In this document: positions 55,899 through 63,767 of the stretch, one piece after another
How positions within the stretch are numbered: position 1 is the first letter of the stretch
Layout of the letters: each line of letters begins with the position of its first letter
NCBI RefSeq assembly: GCF_029428675.1
Contig: NZ_JAJNEL010000001.1
Coordinates: forward strand, 1,364,001-1,428,000
Reading direction: 5' to 3'
Source of the DNA: Streptomyces sp. JH14
GTDB lineage: Bacteria > Actinomycetota > Actinomycetes > Streptomycetales > Streptomycetaceae
DNA length: 64,000 nt
The notes under the pieces: generated by a model
The model's database searches: none
What the model saw: the letters and a program-made list of their open reading frames with translations, nothing else
What the model was told of the DNA's origin: nothing
Program-made: the position numbers and the translations under genes

Positions 55899-55925
55899 CG
55901 GCCGTCCGGATCATCTCCTCCCCCG

Positions 55926-55948
55926 TTGTCAGTGGCCGGTCGTACGGT
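55926..55948 (+). promoter_or_regulatory. RecA-independent DNA-damage-type promoter of ogt
   Basis: TTGTCAGTGGC, six bases, TACGGT: an exact fit to the TTGTCAGTGGC-N6-TAGGGT promoter class apart from one -10 base. Seven bases later comes ATG 55956. Confidence 0.85.
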
Positions 55949-55955
55949 GGTTCCC

Positions 55956-56522
55956 ATGAACAGCGACCGGGGTGCCGACAGGAGCGTCGGCGGGACTGTC
56001 GAGTGGGCCGTCGTCGGGAGCGACATCGGGCCGCTGCTCCTTGCCGCGACCGGTGACGGGCTGGTGAGCGTCGTGTTCCACGCCGGCCCACCGGTGCGGG
56101 ACAAGGCGCTCGGGCAGCTGCGGGCCCGGCTCGGTGCGGAGCCGGTGGAGTCACCGGGCTCCGCCCGCCTCGCCGAGCCGATACGTCAGCTCGCGGCCTA
56201 CTTCGCAGGTTCGCTGCGGGAGTTCTCCCTCGCGCTGGACTGGTCGCTGACGTCCGGCTTCAACCGTCAGGTGCTCCGCGAGCTCGCGGCGGGCGTGCCG
56301 TACGGGACGGTCGTCGGATACGGGGATCTCGCCCAGCGGGTGGGGCAGCCGGGCGCGGCCCAGGCGGTCGGGGCGGCCATGGGGTCCAACCCGCTGCCGG
56401 TCGTGGTGCCGTGCCACCGGGTGGTGGAGAGCGACGGTGGGCTCGGCGGATTCGGCGGCGGTCTGGAGACCAAGCGCCGGCTGCTGGCGCTGGAAGGGGT
56501 ACTGCCACAGCCGCTGTTCTGA
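55956..56522 (+). CDS. ogt: methylated-DNA-[protein]-cysteine S-methyltransferase
   Basis: 188 codons. Active-site PCHRVV (nucleophilic Cys) and the DNA-binding FNRQVLRELAAGVPYGTVVGYGDLA with the arginine finger region are intact. It repairs O6-alkylguanine by irreversible self-alkylation. ATG 55956 lies seven bases after the TACGGT of a DNA-damage-type promoter, so the mRNA is probably leaderless and damage-induced. A longer in-frame start at 55926 would lie inside the promoter. Confidence 0.94.
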   Translation: MNSDRGADRSVGGTVEWAVVGSDIGPLLLAATGDGLVSVVFHAGPPVRDKALGQLRARLGAEPVESPGSARLAEPIRQLAAYFAGSLREFSLALDWSLTSGFNRQVLRELAAGVPYGTVVGYGDLAQRVGQPGAAQAVGAAMGSNPLPVVVPCHRVVESDGGLGGFGGGLETKRRLLALEGVLPQPLF

Positions 56523-56597
56523 GGCCGCACTCCGCTCGGGGACGGCACGCCGCCGCCCGCCCGGCCGGAGCCGTTTTCACACCTGCGTGCGAGCTGG

Positions 56598-56603
56598 CAC
56601 ACT
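56598..56603 (+). promoter_or_regulatory. -10 CACACT of the second MFS gene
   Basis: CACACT ends six bases before GTG 56610, with TTTCAC 17 bases upstream. Leaderless mRNA predicted. Confidence 0.4.
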
Positions 56604-56609
56604 CCGTAA

Positions 56610-57905
56610 GTGACCAACGCCCTCGACGCACCTGACATCCCCACCGGGCCGCGCCGTCCCGTCACCGCGGCGCAGTTGCCCGCCCTGCGGCGCCGGACAT
56701 CGGCCGTGCTCGTCGCCGGCCAGATTCTCGGCGGCCTCGGCGTACCCACCGGCATCGCACTGGCCCCCGTGCTCGCGACGCAGGTGAGCGGCTCCGAGTC
56801 GCTGTCCGGTCTCGCGCCGACCGCGTCCGTGACCGGTACGGCGCTGCTGTCGCTGCCGCTGGCCGCGCTCATGACCTCGCGGGGCCGGCGCCCCGGCCTC
56901 GTGCTGGCGTATCTGATCGGTGCGCTGGGCGCGGGGCTGGTGGTCCTCTCCACCCTCGTGGGCAGTTTCCCGTTGCTGCTGCTCGGCATGGCCGGGTTCG
57001 GTGCCGGTTCGTCGGCCAATCTGCAGGCCCGGTTCGCCGCCGCCGATCTGGCCGAGCCGGACCGTCGCGGCCGGGCGATCTCCACCGTCATCTGGGCCAC
57101 CACGATCGGTTCGGTCCTCGGGCCCAACATCGCGGCTCCGGCGGGCCGTTTCTTCCGGGGCACCTCCATATCCGAGACGGCCGGACCGTTCCTCCTGGCG
57201 GCCGCCGTCTTCCTGATCGCCGCGGCGGTGCTCGGGGGGCTGCTGCGGCCCGACCCGCTGCTCACCGCCCGGGCGCTCGCCCCGCAGGACGACCGGTCCG
57301 CGGGCGGCCGTTCGCTGCGTGCGGGCCTGGCTGCGGTACGTGCCTCACCGATGGCCCGGCTGGCGCTGGTGACGGTGGCCCTGTCGCACACCGCGATGGT
57401 CTCGATCATGGTGATGACCCCGGTCGACCTGGGCCACCACGGCGCGGACCTCCAGCTGATCGGCCTGGTCATCAGCGGGCACATCGCGGGCATGTACGCG
57501 TTCTCGCCGGTGATGGGCTGGCTCTCCGACCGCTTCGGACGGCTCGCCGTGATCGGTCTGGCGGTCGGGCTGCTGTCCTGCGCCGCGCTGCTGGCCGGCA
57601 CCGCGGGCGCCAGCCACGGACGGACGGCCGCGGGCCTGTTCGTGCTCGGGCTCGGCTGGTCGGCTGGGATGGTCGCCGGTTCCGCGCTCCTCACCGACTC
57701 CGTACCGCAGCCCGCCCGCGCCGCCGTACAGGGACTGTCGGATCTGACCATGAACACGGCGGCCGGCATCGGCGGTGCGGTCGCCGGACTGATCGTCTCC
57801 CAGGCCGGCTACGGCACGCTGAACGCGACCGCCGCGTGCCTGTTGCTGCCGATGGCGGCACTGGCGCTGCGCCGCGCACTGTCCCGGCCCGCCGCCGCAG
57901 CCTGA
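56610..57905 (+). CDS. MFS transporter
   Basis: 431 codons with about twelve membrane helices; motif A is reduced to LMTSRGRRPGL between TM2 and TM3, and LSDRFGRLAVIG marks the second half. GPTA-like residues typical of drug/H+ antiporters are not obvious, so the substrate class is open. GTG 56610 has no ribosome-binding site, but a -10-like hexamer lies six bases upstream. It follows the ogt gene on the same strand; 57906-58062 beyond it holds no gene. Confidence 0.9.
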   Translation: MTNALDAPDIPTGPRRPVTAAQLPALRRRTSAVLVAGQILGGLGVPTGIALAPVLATQVSGSESLSGLAPTASVTGTALLSLPLAALMTSRGRRPGLVLAYLIGALGAGLVVLSTLVGSFPLLLLGMAGFGAGSSANLQARFAAADLAEPDRRGRAISTVIWATTIGSVLGPNIAAPAGRFFRGTSISETAGPFLLAAAVFLIAAAVLGGLLRPDPLLTARALAPQDDRSAGGRSLRAGLAAVRASPMARLALVTVALSHTAMVSIMVMTPVDLGHHGADLQLIGLVISGHIAGMYAFSPVMGWLSDRFGRLAVIGLAVGLLSCAALLAGTAGASHGRTAAGLFVLGLGWSAGMVAGSALLTDSVPQPARAAVQGLSDLTMNTAAGIGGAVAGLIVSQAGYGTLNATAACLLLPMAALALRRALSRPAAAA

Positions 57906-58062
57906 CCGGGCCGGTGCGGGCCGGGCCGGGCCGACGGGAAGGGTGAGCGGGACGGGCAGGGGTACCCGGACCGGCGTCCTGCCCTCAGGAGCGGTCCGAG
58001 GGGCGGCCGTTCGGGCCGCGGCGCACGTTTGAGGCCGGTCCCGCCGCGACAAGGATGTGGAC

Positions 58063-59043
58063 ATGTCACCGAATGCGCCGCACAGCGCCCACCCGTACGC
58101 ACCGGCCCTCTCCGAAGAGGTGCAGGAGGCCCTCGCCGCGCACTGCCCCGTCGTGGCCCTGGAATCGACGATCATCGCGCACGGCCTGCCGCGCCCCCGG
58201 AATCTGCAGGTCGCGAAGGAACTGGAGGAGCTCGTGCGCTCCTCGGGCGCCGTCCCCGCCACCATCGCCGTACTGGACGGACGCGCCCATATCGGCCTGG
58301 ACAAGGCCCGGTTGGAACGGATCGCCGAGGACCCGGCAGTGCGGAAGCTGGGGCACCGGGACCTGGCACCGGCACTGGCGGCGGGAGCGAGCGGGGCGAC
58401 GACCGTGTCCGCAACGGCGTTCCTCGCGGCGCGCGCGGGCCTGCGCGTCTTCGCGACCGGCGGCCTCGGCGGCGTACACCGGGACTGGACCGCGACCCAG
58501 GACGAGTCCGCGGATCTCCGGCTGCTCGCCCGCACCGGCATCACCGTGGTGTGTGCGGGCGTGAAGTCGATCCTGGACGTCCCGGCCACACTGCAGCGCC
58601 TGGAGACGCTCGGGGTCGGCGTGCTCGGCTACCGCACGGAGCACTTCCCCGGGTTCTATCTGAGCAGTTCGGGCGAGCCCGTCGACTGGACGGTGCATAC
58701 ACCGGAGGAGGTCGCGCAGGTGATGCAGGCCGGGGACGCTCTGGGCGGCCCCGCCGCGGCACTGATCGTCGCCAACCCCGTACCGCCGAAGGATCAGCTG
58801 GATCCCGCCCTGCACGACCGGGTGCTGGCCCAGGCGCTGGACGCGTGCCGGGAGCGCGGCATCGTGGGGCAGGCCGTCACACCGTTCCTGCTGGACCAGC
58901 TGATGCAGCACACCGGCGGTGCTTCGCTGGAGGCCAACCTGGCGGCCGTACGCGGAAACGTGGCGCTCGCCGCGCGGATCGCCCTCGCCTGGGCCGCCGC
59001 GGAACGGGGAACGGCCGGGCCGAAAGGGGCGTCCGGACGGTGA
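58063..59043 (+). CDS. psuG: pseudouridine-5'-phosphate glycosidase
   Basis: 326 codons; ATG 58063 has AAGGA seven bases upstream (GTG 58057 is too close). PsuG splits pseudouridine-5'-phosphate into uracil and ribose-5-phosphate. Family motifs: VALESTIIAHGLPRPRNL, ATIAVLDGRAHIGL, FATGGLGGVHRD, GVKSILDVPATLQRLETLGV in part, and TPFLLDQLMQHTGGASLEANLA in part. It overlaps the next kinase gene by four bases (GTGA), giving the classic pseudouridine catabolic pair. Confidence 0.96.
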   Translation: MSPNAPHSAHPYAPALSEEVQEALAAHCPVVALESTIIAHGLPRPRNLQVAKELEELVRSSGAVPATIAVLDGRAHIGLDKARLERIAEDPAVRKLGHRDLAPALAAGASGATTVSATAFLAARAGLRVFATGGLGGVHRDWTATQDESADLRLLARTGITVVCAGVKSILDVPATLQRLETLGVGVLGYRTEHFPGFYLSSSGEPVDWTVHTPEEVAQVMQAGDALGGPAAALIVANPVPPKDQLDPALHDRVLAQALDACRERGIVGQAVTPFLLDQLMQHTGGASLEANLAAVRGNVALAARIALAWAAAERGTAGPKGASGR

Positions 59044-59945
59044 CCGAGGGCGGACTTCTCGTCGTCGGGGACGTGGTCACGGATGTGGTGGCCCGGCACG
59101 GGGCGGCTCTCGTCCACGGTACGGACACGGCGGCCCGGATCAGCACGCTGCCGGGCGGGGCGGGTGCCAATGTCGCCTGCTGGGCGGCACGTTCGGGCTG
59201 CCGCGACGTGCGGCTGCTGGCCCGGGTGGGTGCCGACTCCGCGGCCTGGCACGAAGAGGCGCTGCGACGGGCGGAGGTACGTCCGCTGCTGGCCGTGGAC
59301 GGCGAGGCGCCGACCGCCACCGTCGTCGCGCTCGTCGACGCCGCCGCCGAGCGCACCTTCCTCACCGACAGCGGCGCCGTGCTGCGGCTCGCCCCCGACG
59401 ACTGGTCGCCGTCGATGCTCGACGGCATCGCGCACCTCCACGTCTCCGGCTACCTCCTGTTCGCCGAGACCAGTCGCGCCACGACCCTGCTCGCCCTGCG
59501 GGAGGCCCGGCGGCGGTCGATCCCGGCGAGTGTGGACCCCGCCTCCGCCGGCTTCCTCGCCGAGCTCGGCGTCGGTCCGTTCCTGACGGCCGTGGAGGGG
59601 ACGCAGTTGCTCCTGCCGAACGCCGACGAGGCCCGGCTGCTCACCGGCCTTCCCGAACCGGCCGACGCCGCAGCCAAGTTGAGCCTGGTGATTCCGCAGG
59701 TCGTCGTCACCCTGGGCGAGGAGGGAGCGCTACTGGCCACCGGAGGGACGGTCACCGGGCGCGTGCCGGCTGTCCCGGTACGCGGAGCGGTGGACTCGAC
59801 GGGGGCGGGCGACGCCTTCACCGGCGGTTTCCTCGCCGCGCGGCTGGCGGGGGCGGACGACACGACGGCCGCTGCGGCGGGGTGCCGGTCGGGGGCCGAG
59901 GCGGTCACGACGGTGGGCGGCCGCCCGCTCCCTGATCCAGCCTGA
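59040..59945 (+). CDS. psuK: PfkB-family kinase, probable pseudouridine kinase
   Basis: 301 codons from GTG 59040 overlapping the psuG stop. The ribokinase/PfkB signatures are LPGGAGANVACWAARSG near the start and DSTGAGDAFTGGF near the end, with the catalytic Asp in GAGDAF. Fusion or coupling to PsuG in many bacteria makes pseudouridine the likely substrate; its product feeds PsuG. It converges on a uridine-kinase-like gene after 14 bases. Confidence 0.88.
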   Translation: MTEGGLLVVGDVVTDVVARHGAALVHGTDTAARISTLPGGAGANVACWAARSGCRDVRLLARVGADSAAWHEEALRRAEVRPLLAVDGEAPTATVVALVDAAAERTFLTDSGAVLRLAPDDWSPSMLDGIAHLHVSGYLLFAETSRATTLLALREARRRSIPASVDPASAGFLAELGVGPFLTAVEGTQLLLPNADEARLLTGLPEPADAAAKLSLVIPQVVVTLGEEGALLATGGTVTGRVPAVPVRGAVDSTGAGDAFTGGFLAARLAGADDTTAAAAGCRSGAEAVTTVGGRPLPDPA

Positions 59946-59959
59946 TCCAACGAGAGGCC

Positions 59960-60607
59960 CTAGCCCTCCCGGGGCAGACCGGTCCAGGCGGGGTGGAGCG
60001 GATCGTCGGCCCGGACGACCACGTCCGCGCGCCCGGCGGGCCCCACCTCGTCCTCGTACCGCCCGAAGGCGGGAAGGGTCCACCGCTCGCTCTCCCCGGT
60101 ACGCCGTCGCAGCGCACCCGGCGACAGCCGCAGATGGACGCTCGCGTCGAACGGGAACCAGTGCCCGAGCAGCAGCGGACCGTGCACCACCAGCACACCG
60201 CCTTCGGGGAGCTGCCGGTACGGGCTGCGGGTGGCCCGGTCCGTCGCCGGGTCCCAGAGATCGGGCAGCACGCGCCCGCTGCCGCCCGCCTCCAGCGGTC
60301 CGAAGACCTCACGCCAGAGCGCACCCGTGTCGAACCAGCTGTCGAAGTACGAGTCGGGGTCCTCCTTGCCGTACTCGTAGCGCAGGCTGGCAGGACGCAG
60401 GAATCCCTCGGTGGACACGACGAGCACCGCACGGCCACGGATCCGCAGCGCCTCTGCGACGCGCTCCGCCAGTTCTCCGGTGCGCGCGGCCGGAGCGCCG
60501 TCCACGGCGAGCTTGAGCCAGGGTCCGCCGTCGGCCGTCTTCAGCCCTTCGGCGTGCGCGGCAAACGCCTCGGCCAGCCTTTCCCAGGTGATCGGTTCAA
60601 GTCGCAC
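59960..60607 (-). CDS. uridine kinase-like protein with degenerate P-loop
   Basis: 215 codons. Overall pattern of the actinobacterial uridine kinase family: WLKLAVDGAPAARTGELAE where the P-loop should be, LVVSTEGFLRPASLRYEYGKEDPDSYFDSWFD (two blocks) and VLVVHGPLLLGHWFPFDASVHLRLS. The nucleotide motif reads GAPAARTG (37-44), lacking the Gly-Lys-Ser/Thr of a working Walker A. Either it uses a different phosphate grip or it has lost activity. It converges on psuK, a tempting link to pyrimidine salvage (inference). Confidence 0.75.
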   Translation of the reverse strand: MRLEPITWERLAEAFAAHAEGLKTADGGPWLKLAVDGAPAARTGELAERVAEALRIRGRAVLVVSTEGFLRPASLRYEYGKEDPDSYFDSWFDTGALWREVFGPLEAGGSGRVLPDLWDPATDRATRSPYRQLPEGGVLVVHGPLLLGHWFPFDASVHLRLSPGALRRRTGESERWTLPAFGRYEDEVGPAGRADVVVRADDPLHPAWTGLPREG

Positions 60608-61035
60608 CCGTCCATCATCGCCCCTCTCGCCCGTGTGTCAGCGCGCCGGGCGAGGCGCACCACGCGGTCGGCGAGGGGCTGCAGGCCCGGTTCGCGGGCG
60701 GCGGCCGCTTCGGCGAGGCGTCCGATGTCGTCGGGCCATGACCCGGTGACGGTGTCCGGTGCCCCGATGCGCCGGGAGCCGCGCTCCAGCAGCCCCTGGG
60801 CGGTCTGCGGCTGCCCGCGCAGTACGGCCTTGGTCGCGGCGACCGCGTCGGCCGGCGCACTCGCGGGCCGTGACCGGTCGTCACCGCACGCCGCGGGGCT
60901 GCGAAGTTCCGCGCGGGATCCGGAGCAGTGGGTGGCGAGCACACGCAGCAGCTCCTGCTGAGCGAAGACTGCACGGCGCGCCGGGTCGAAGTGGCCGTCC
61001 GCGCGGTCCGTGTCCTGCGGTTCGCCCCCGTTCAT
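60541..61035 (-). CDS. hypothetical protein overlapping the uridine-kinase-like gene
   Basis: 164 codons; AGGAG lies ten bases before the ATG. The helical, Ala/Arg-rich product (ARRAVFAQQELLRVLATHCSG, LAEAAAAREPGLQPLADRVVRLARRAD) matches nothing I know. Its last 67 bases overlap the start of the uridine-kinase-like gene in another frame, an unusually long overlap, so either its true end is altered or the kinase starts later. The Arg-rich C-terminus (GKGWPRRLPRTPKG) encoded by the overlap looks unselected. Confidence 0.5.
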   Translation of the reverse strand: MNGGEPQDTDRADGHFDPARRAVFAQQELLRVLATHCSGSRAELRSPAACGDDRSRPASAPADAVAATKAVLRGQPQTAQGLLERGSRRIGAPDTVTGSWPDDIGRLAEAAAAREPGLQPLADRVVRLARRADTRARGAMMDGCDLNRSPGKGWPRRLPRTPKG

Positions 61036-61147
61036 GGCCGTACGGCTCCTGTCTCGTTCCCCTCGTCCGGATCACCGGTTTCGGGGCGCGCGGGGAGACG
61101 CTCGTCGACCGACGGCCGGCGACGGCGGGCGGGCGTCTCGCGCCATG

Positions 61148-61690
61148 TCACTTCTTCGCGCCGGAGTCCACCGCATCGGCGTCGTCGGAGAGTGCACTGC
61201 CCTCGGGCAGCAGATAGGCCACCCAGAGCACGACCGGCTCGGTGCCCAGGTTGTGTCCGATGTGGGGGCGGTCAGCGCCTGACGGCTCGATGAACGACGT
61301 GCCCGCGGCCATCACCTCGACCGAGCAGTCGTCCAGCGTGCGCGTCAGAGTCCCCGACTTGACGACCGCGAGCACCTGACCGCTGTGGGTGTGCCAGCCG
61401 GTGGAGCCACCAGGCTCCACGGTGATCGTCCGGAAGGTCACATCCGTACGGCCGTTCGGCGTCTTGACGTTCAGCTTCCCGGTCGACGTGCCCTTCGCGA
61501 CCACGGTGCCGCTCACCCCACTGGCGGGCGCGGCCGTGGCCGCCGGCGGTACGAACTCGATCGCGGCCGCACACCCGCCCCCGGCCAGGGCCGTGCCGAG
61601 TCGGAGCTGCTGCCCGTACTGCTCCTGCCGTTCCTGCCGTTCCTGCCGTTCCTGCCGGTCTCGCCGTTCCTGCTGTCTGCCTATTCTCAC
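61148..61690 (-). CDS. exported cupin-domain protein with RQE repeat
   Basis: 180 codons from GTG 61690 (GGAG five bases upstream). Residues 11-24 are a repeat of RQE/DRQ encoded by a 9-bp microsatellite. It is followed by a signal-like hydrophobic stretch (LGTALAGGGCAAAIEFVPPAATAAPA). The cupin barrel (about 60-165) has GWHTHSGQVLAVVKSGTLT with His100, His102 and Gln105 as likely metal ligands, and a later HIGHNLG. Function unknown. The unusual repeat in front of the signal region is noted separately. Confidence 0.8.
   Translation of the reverse strand: MRIGRQQERRDRQERQERQERQEQYGQQLRLGTALAGGGCAAAIEFVPPAATAAPASGVSGTVVAKGTSTGKLNVKTPNGRTDVTFRTITVEPGGSTGWHTHSGQVLAVVKSGTLTRTLDDCSVEVMAAGTSFIEPSGADRPHIGHNLGTEPVVLWVAYLLPEGSALSDDADAVDSGAKK
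61622..61675. repeat. 9-bp microsatellite, about six units of TTCCTGCCG type
   Basis: Three exact copies at 61631-61657 flanked by near copies at 61622, 61658 and 61667. On the minus strand each unit adds one RQE-type triplet to the cupin protein, so unit gain or loss stays in frame. Confidence 0.85.
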
Positions 61691-61800
61691 GCGAACTCCT
61701 CCGCCTCGGCATCCAGGAGATCTCAAATGCCCCAAAGCTACCCAGGAGTTCATACGCGGAATCATCCGGACACGACGGCCGTACGGCAGTCGCATGACGG

Positions 61801-62469
61801 TCATTCGCCCCGAAGCTCTCCGGCCAGCGGGCCCTCGCCCACGACCACGATCCGTCCGTCCTTCACCGCCTCGGCGAGCGTGCACTCGCCCCGTCCGAGC
61901 GCGAGACAGAGCTCGGTATCGAGCGCGATCCGGGCGTCGGCGTGAGCGGCGGGCCCGTCCCCGTACACCCCCGCATCGACATCCGGTCCACCCACTCTGA
62001 TGTGGAACTCCCCCTCGTCGAGGTGGACTTCGACGATCCCTTCATGGGTCAGCCCAGCCAGCGCCCGCCGCAGCGGGAGCGCGAACCAGTGCGCCCGCAC
62101 CGCATCCGTCGGCCGCCGTTCACCGATCGCGGGCGCCCCCCACTCGGCGAGAGCGGTCAGGACCGGCAGCAACTCATGGCCGCGTCCGGTCAGTTCGTAC
62201 ACCGAGGCGGCGGCGGGCGGCGGCAGCCGGCGACGGGTGACCAGACCGCCCTGTTCCATGTCCCTGAGCCGGGACGCGAGGACGTCCGTGCTGACGCCGG
62301 GAAGGTCCGCGTGCAGATCGGTGTAGCGGCGTGGCCCCGCCAGCAGTTCGCGGACGATCAGCAGCGTCCACCGGTCGCCGACGGAGTCGAGGGCCCGGGC
62401 GGTGGCGCAGAACTGGTCGTAACTCCGGCGGCGCGCAGTGCGTGCGGATGGCTGCTGCTGACGTGGCAT
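61801..62469 (-). CDS. HxlR-family regulator with SCP2-like C-terminal domain
   Basis: 222 codons from ATG 62469. HxlR winged helix (ALDSVGDRWTLLIVRELLAGP, LPGVSTDVLASRLRDMEQGGLV) in residues about 20-110, then an SCP2/sterol-carrier-like domain (LTHEGIVEVHLDEGEFHIRVGG, ALDTELCLALGRGECTLAEAV) that could bind a hydrophobic ligand. TAGACT lies seven bases before the ATG and TTGGAA 16 bases further, so the mRNA is probably leaderless; a dyad overlaps that -35. It is divergent from an aminotransferase gene. Confidence 0.88.
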   Translation of the reverse strand: MPRQQQPSARTARRRSYDQFCATARALDSVGDRWTLLIVRELLAGPRRYTDLHADLPGVSTDVLASRLRDMEQGGLVTRRRLPPPAAASVYELTGRGHELLPVLTALAEWGAPAIGERRPTDAVRAHWFALPLRRALAGLTHEGIVEVHLDEGEFHIRVGGPDVDAGVYGDGPAAHADARIALDTELCLALGRGECTLAEAVKDGRIVVVGEGPLAGELRGE

Positions 62470-62476
62470 GCGACGC

Positions 62477-62504
62477 AGTCTAGACATGTTGTTGGACTTT
62501 CCAA
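62477..62504 (-). promoter_or_regulatory. promoter of the second HxlR gene
   Basis: TTGGAA (62504-62499), 16 bases, TAGACT (62482-62477), then seven bases to ATG 62469. Confidence 0.65.
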
Positions 62505-62526
62505 GCTCAGGCTTGGTAAAACCAAG
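62492..62526. promoter_or_regulatory. paired inverted repeats, probable HxlR operators
   Basis: TTGGA-CTT-TCCAA (62492-62504) and CTTGG-TAAAA-CCAAG (62512-62526) are two perfect dyads with related half sites. The first overlaps the -35 of the regulator; the second lies 30 bases before the aminotransferase ATG, so one protein could control both directions. Confidence 0.65.
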
Positions 62527-62555
62527 TATCGCAATCGGATCGGGGAGGCCACCGC

Positions 62556-63767
62556 ATGGAGTTCCGGCAGTCCAGCAAGCTCAACGAGGTCTGTTACGAG
62601 ATCCGGGGCCCGGTCATCGAGCACGCCAACGCCCTGGAGGAGGCGGGCCACAGCGTGCTCCGCCTCAACACCGGCAACCCCGCGCTCTTCGGTTTCGAGG
62701 CGCCGGAGGAAATCGTCCAGGACATGATCCGGATGCTCCCCCAGGCCCACGGCTACAGCGATTCGCGCGGCATCCTCTCCGCCCGCCGCGCGGTGGCGCA
62801 GCGCTACCAGGCGATGGGGCTGACCGACGTCGGGGTGGACGACATCTTCCTCGGCAACGGTGTGTCCGAGCTGATCTCGATGTCCGTGCAGGCGCTGCTG
62901 GAGGACGGCGACGAGGTGCTGATCCCGTCGCCCGACTACCCGCTGTGGACCGCCGTCGTCACCCTCGCGGGCGGCAGGGCCGTGCACTACACCTGCGACG
63001 AGGCGTCGGACTGGAATCCGGACCTCGGCGACCTGGCGTCGAAGATCACCGACCGCACCAAGGCCGTCGTGATCATCAACCCGAACAACCCGACCGGTGC
63101 CGTCTATCCCCGCGAGATCCTCGAAGGCATCCTCGACCTGGCGCGCAGGCACGGCCTGCTGGTCCTCGCCGACGAGATCTACGACCAGATCCTGTACGAC
63201 GACGCCGAGCACCACAGTGTCGCGGTCCTCGCCCCCGACCTGGTCTGCCTCACCTTCAGCGGTCTGTCGAAGACATACCGGGTGGCAGGGTTCCGCTCGG
63301 GCTGGATGGTGGTGTCGGGCCCGCAGCAGCACGCGAGCAACTATCTGGAGGGCCTGACGATGCTCGCCTCCATGCGGCTGTGCCCGAACGCGCCCGCCCA
63401 GTACGCCATTCAGGCCGCCCTCGGCGGCCGGCAGTCCATCCGGGAGCTGGTGGCGCCGGGCGGCAGGCTGTACGAGCAGCGCAACCGGGCCTGGGAGAAG
63501 CTGAACGAGATCCCCGGGGTGTCGTGCGTGAAGCCGAAGGGTGCGCTGTACGCGTTCCCGCGCATCGACCCGAAGGTGCACCACATCATCGATGACGAGA
63601 AGTTCGTCCTCGACCTGCTCCTGCGTGAGAAGATCCAGGTGGTGCAGGGCACCGGTTTCAACTGGCCGCGTCCCGACCACTTCCGGATCCTGACCCTCCC
63701 TCACGCCGACGATCTGGACGCGGCGATCAGCCGCATCGGCCGCTTCCTGAACGGATACCGTCAGTGA
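62556..63767 (+). CDS. PLP-dependent aminotransferase (AlaA-like, class I)
   Basis: 403 codons; GGGGAGG lies seven bases before the ATG. Schiff-base Lys239 in SGLSKTYRVAGFRSGW, the PNNPTGAVYP loop, ADEIYDQILYD and the FRILTLPHAD arginine region are intact. The close match in pattern to glutamate-pyruvate (alanine) aminotransferases suggests alanine synthesis. Control by the divergent HxlR protein is likely (inference from the dyads). It overlaps the next gene by four bases (GTGA). Confidence 0.92.
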   Translation: MEFRQSSKLNEVCYEIRGPVIEHANALEEAGHSVLRLNTGNPALFGFEAPEEIVQDMIRMLPQAHGYSDSRGILSARRAVAQRYQAMGLTDVGVDDIFLGNGVSELISMSVQALLEDGDEVLIPSPDYPLWTAVVTLAGGRAVHYTCDEASDWNPDLGDLASKITDRTKAVVIINPNNPTGAVYPREILEGILDLARRHGLLVLADEIYDQILYDDAEHHSVAVLAPDLVCLTFSGLSKTYRVAGFRSGWMVVSGPQQHASNYLEGLTMLASMRLCPNAPAQYAIQAALGGRQSIRELVAPGGRLYEQRNRAWEKLNEIPGVSCVKPKGALYAFPRIDPKVHHIIDDEKFVLDLLLREKIQVVQGTGFNWPRPDHFRILTLPHADDLDAAISRIGRFLNGYRQ

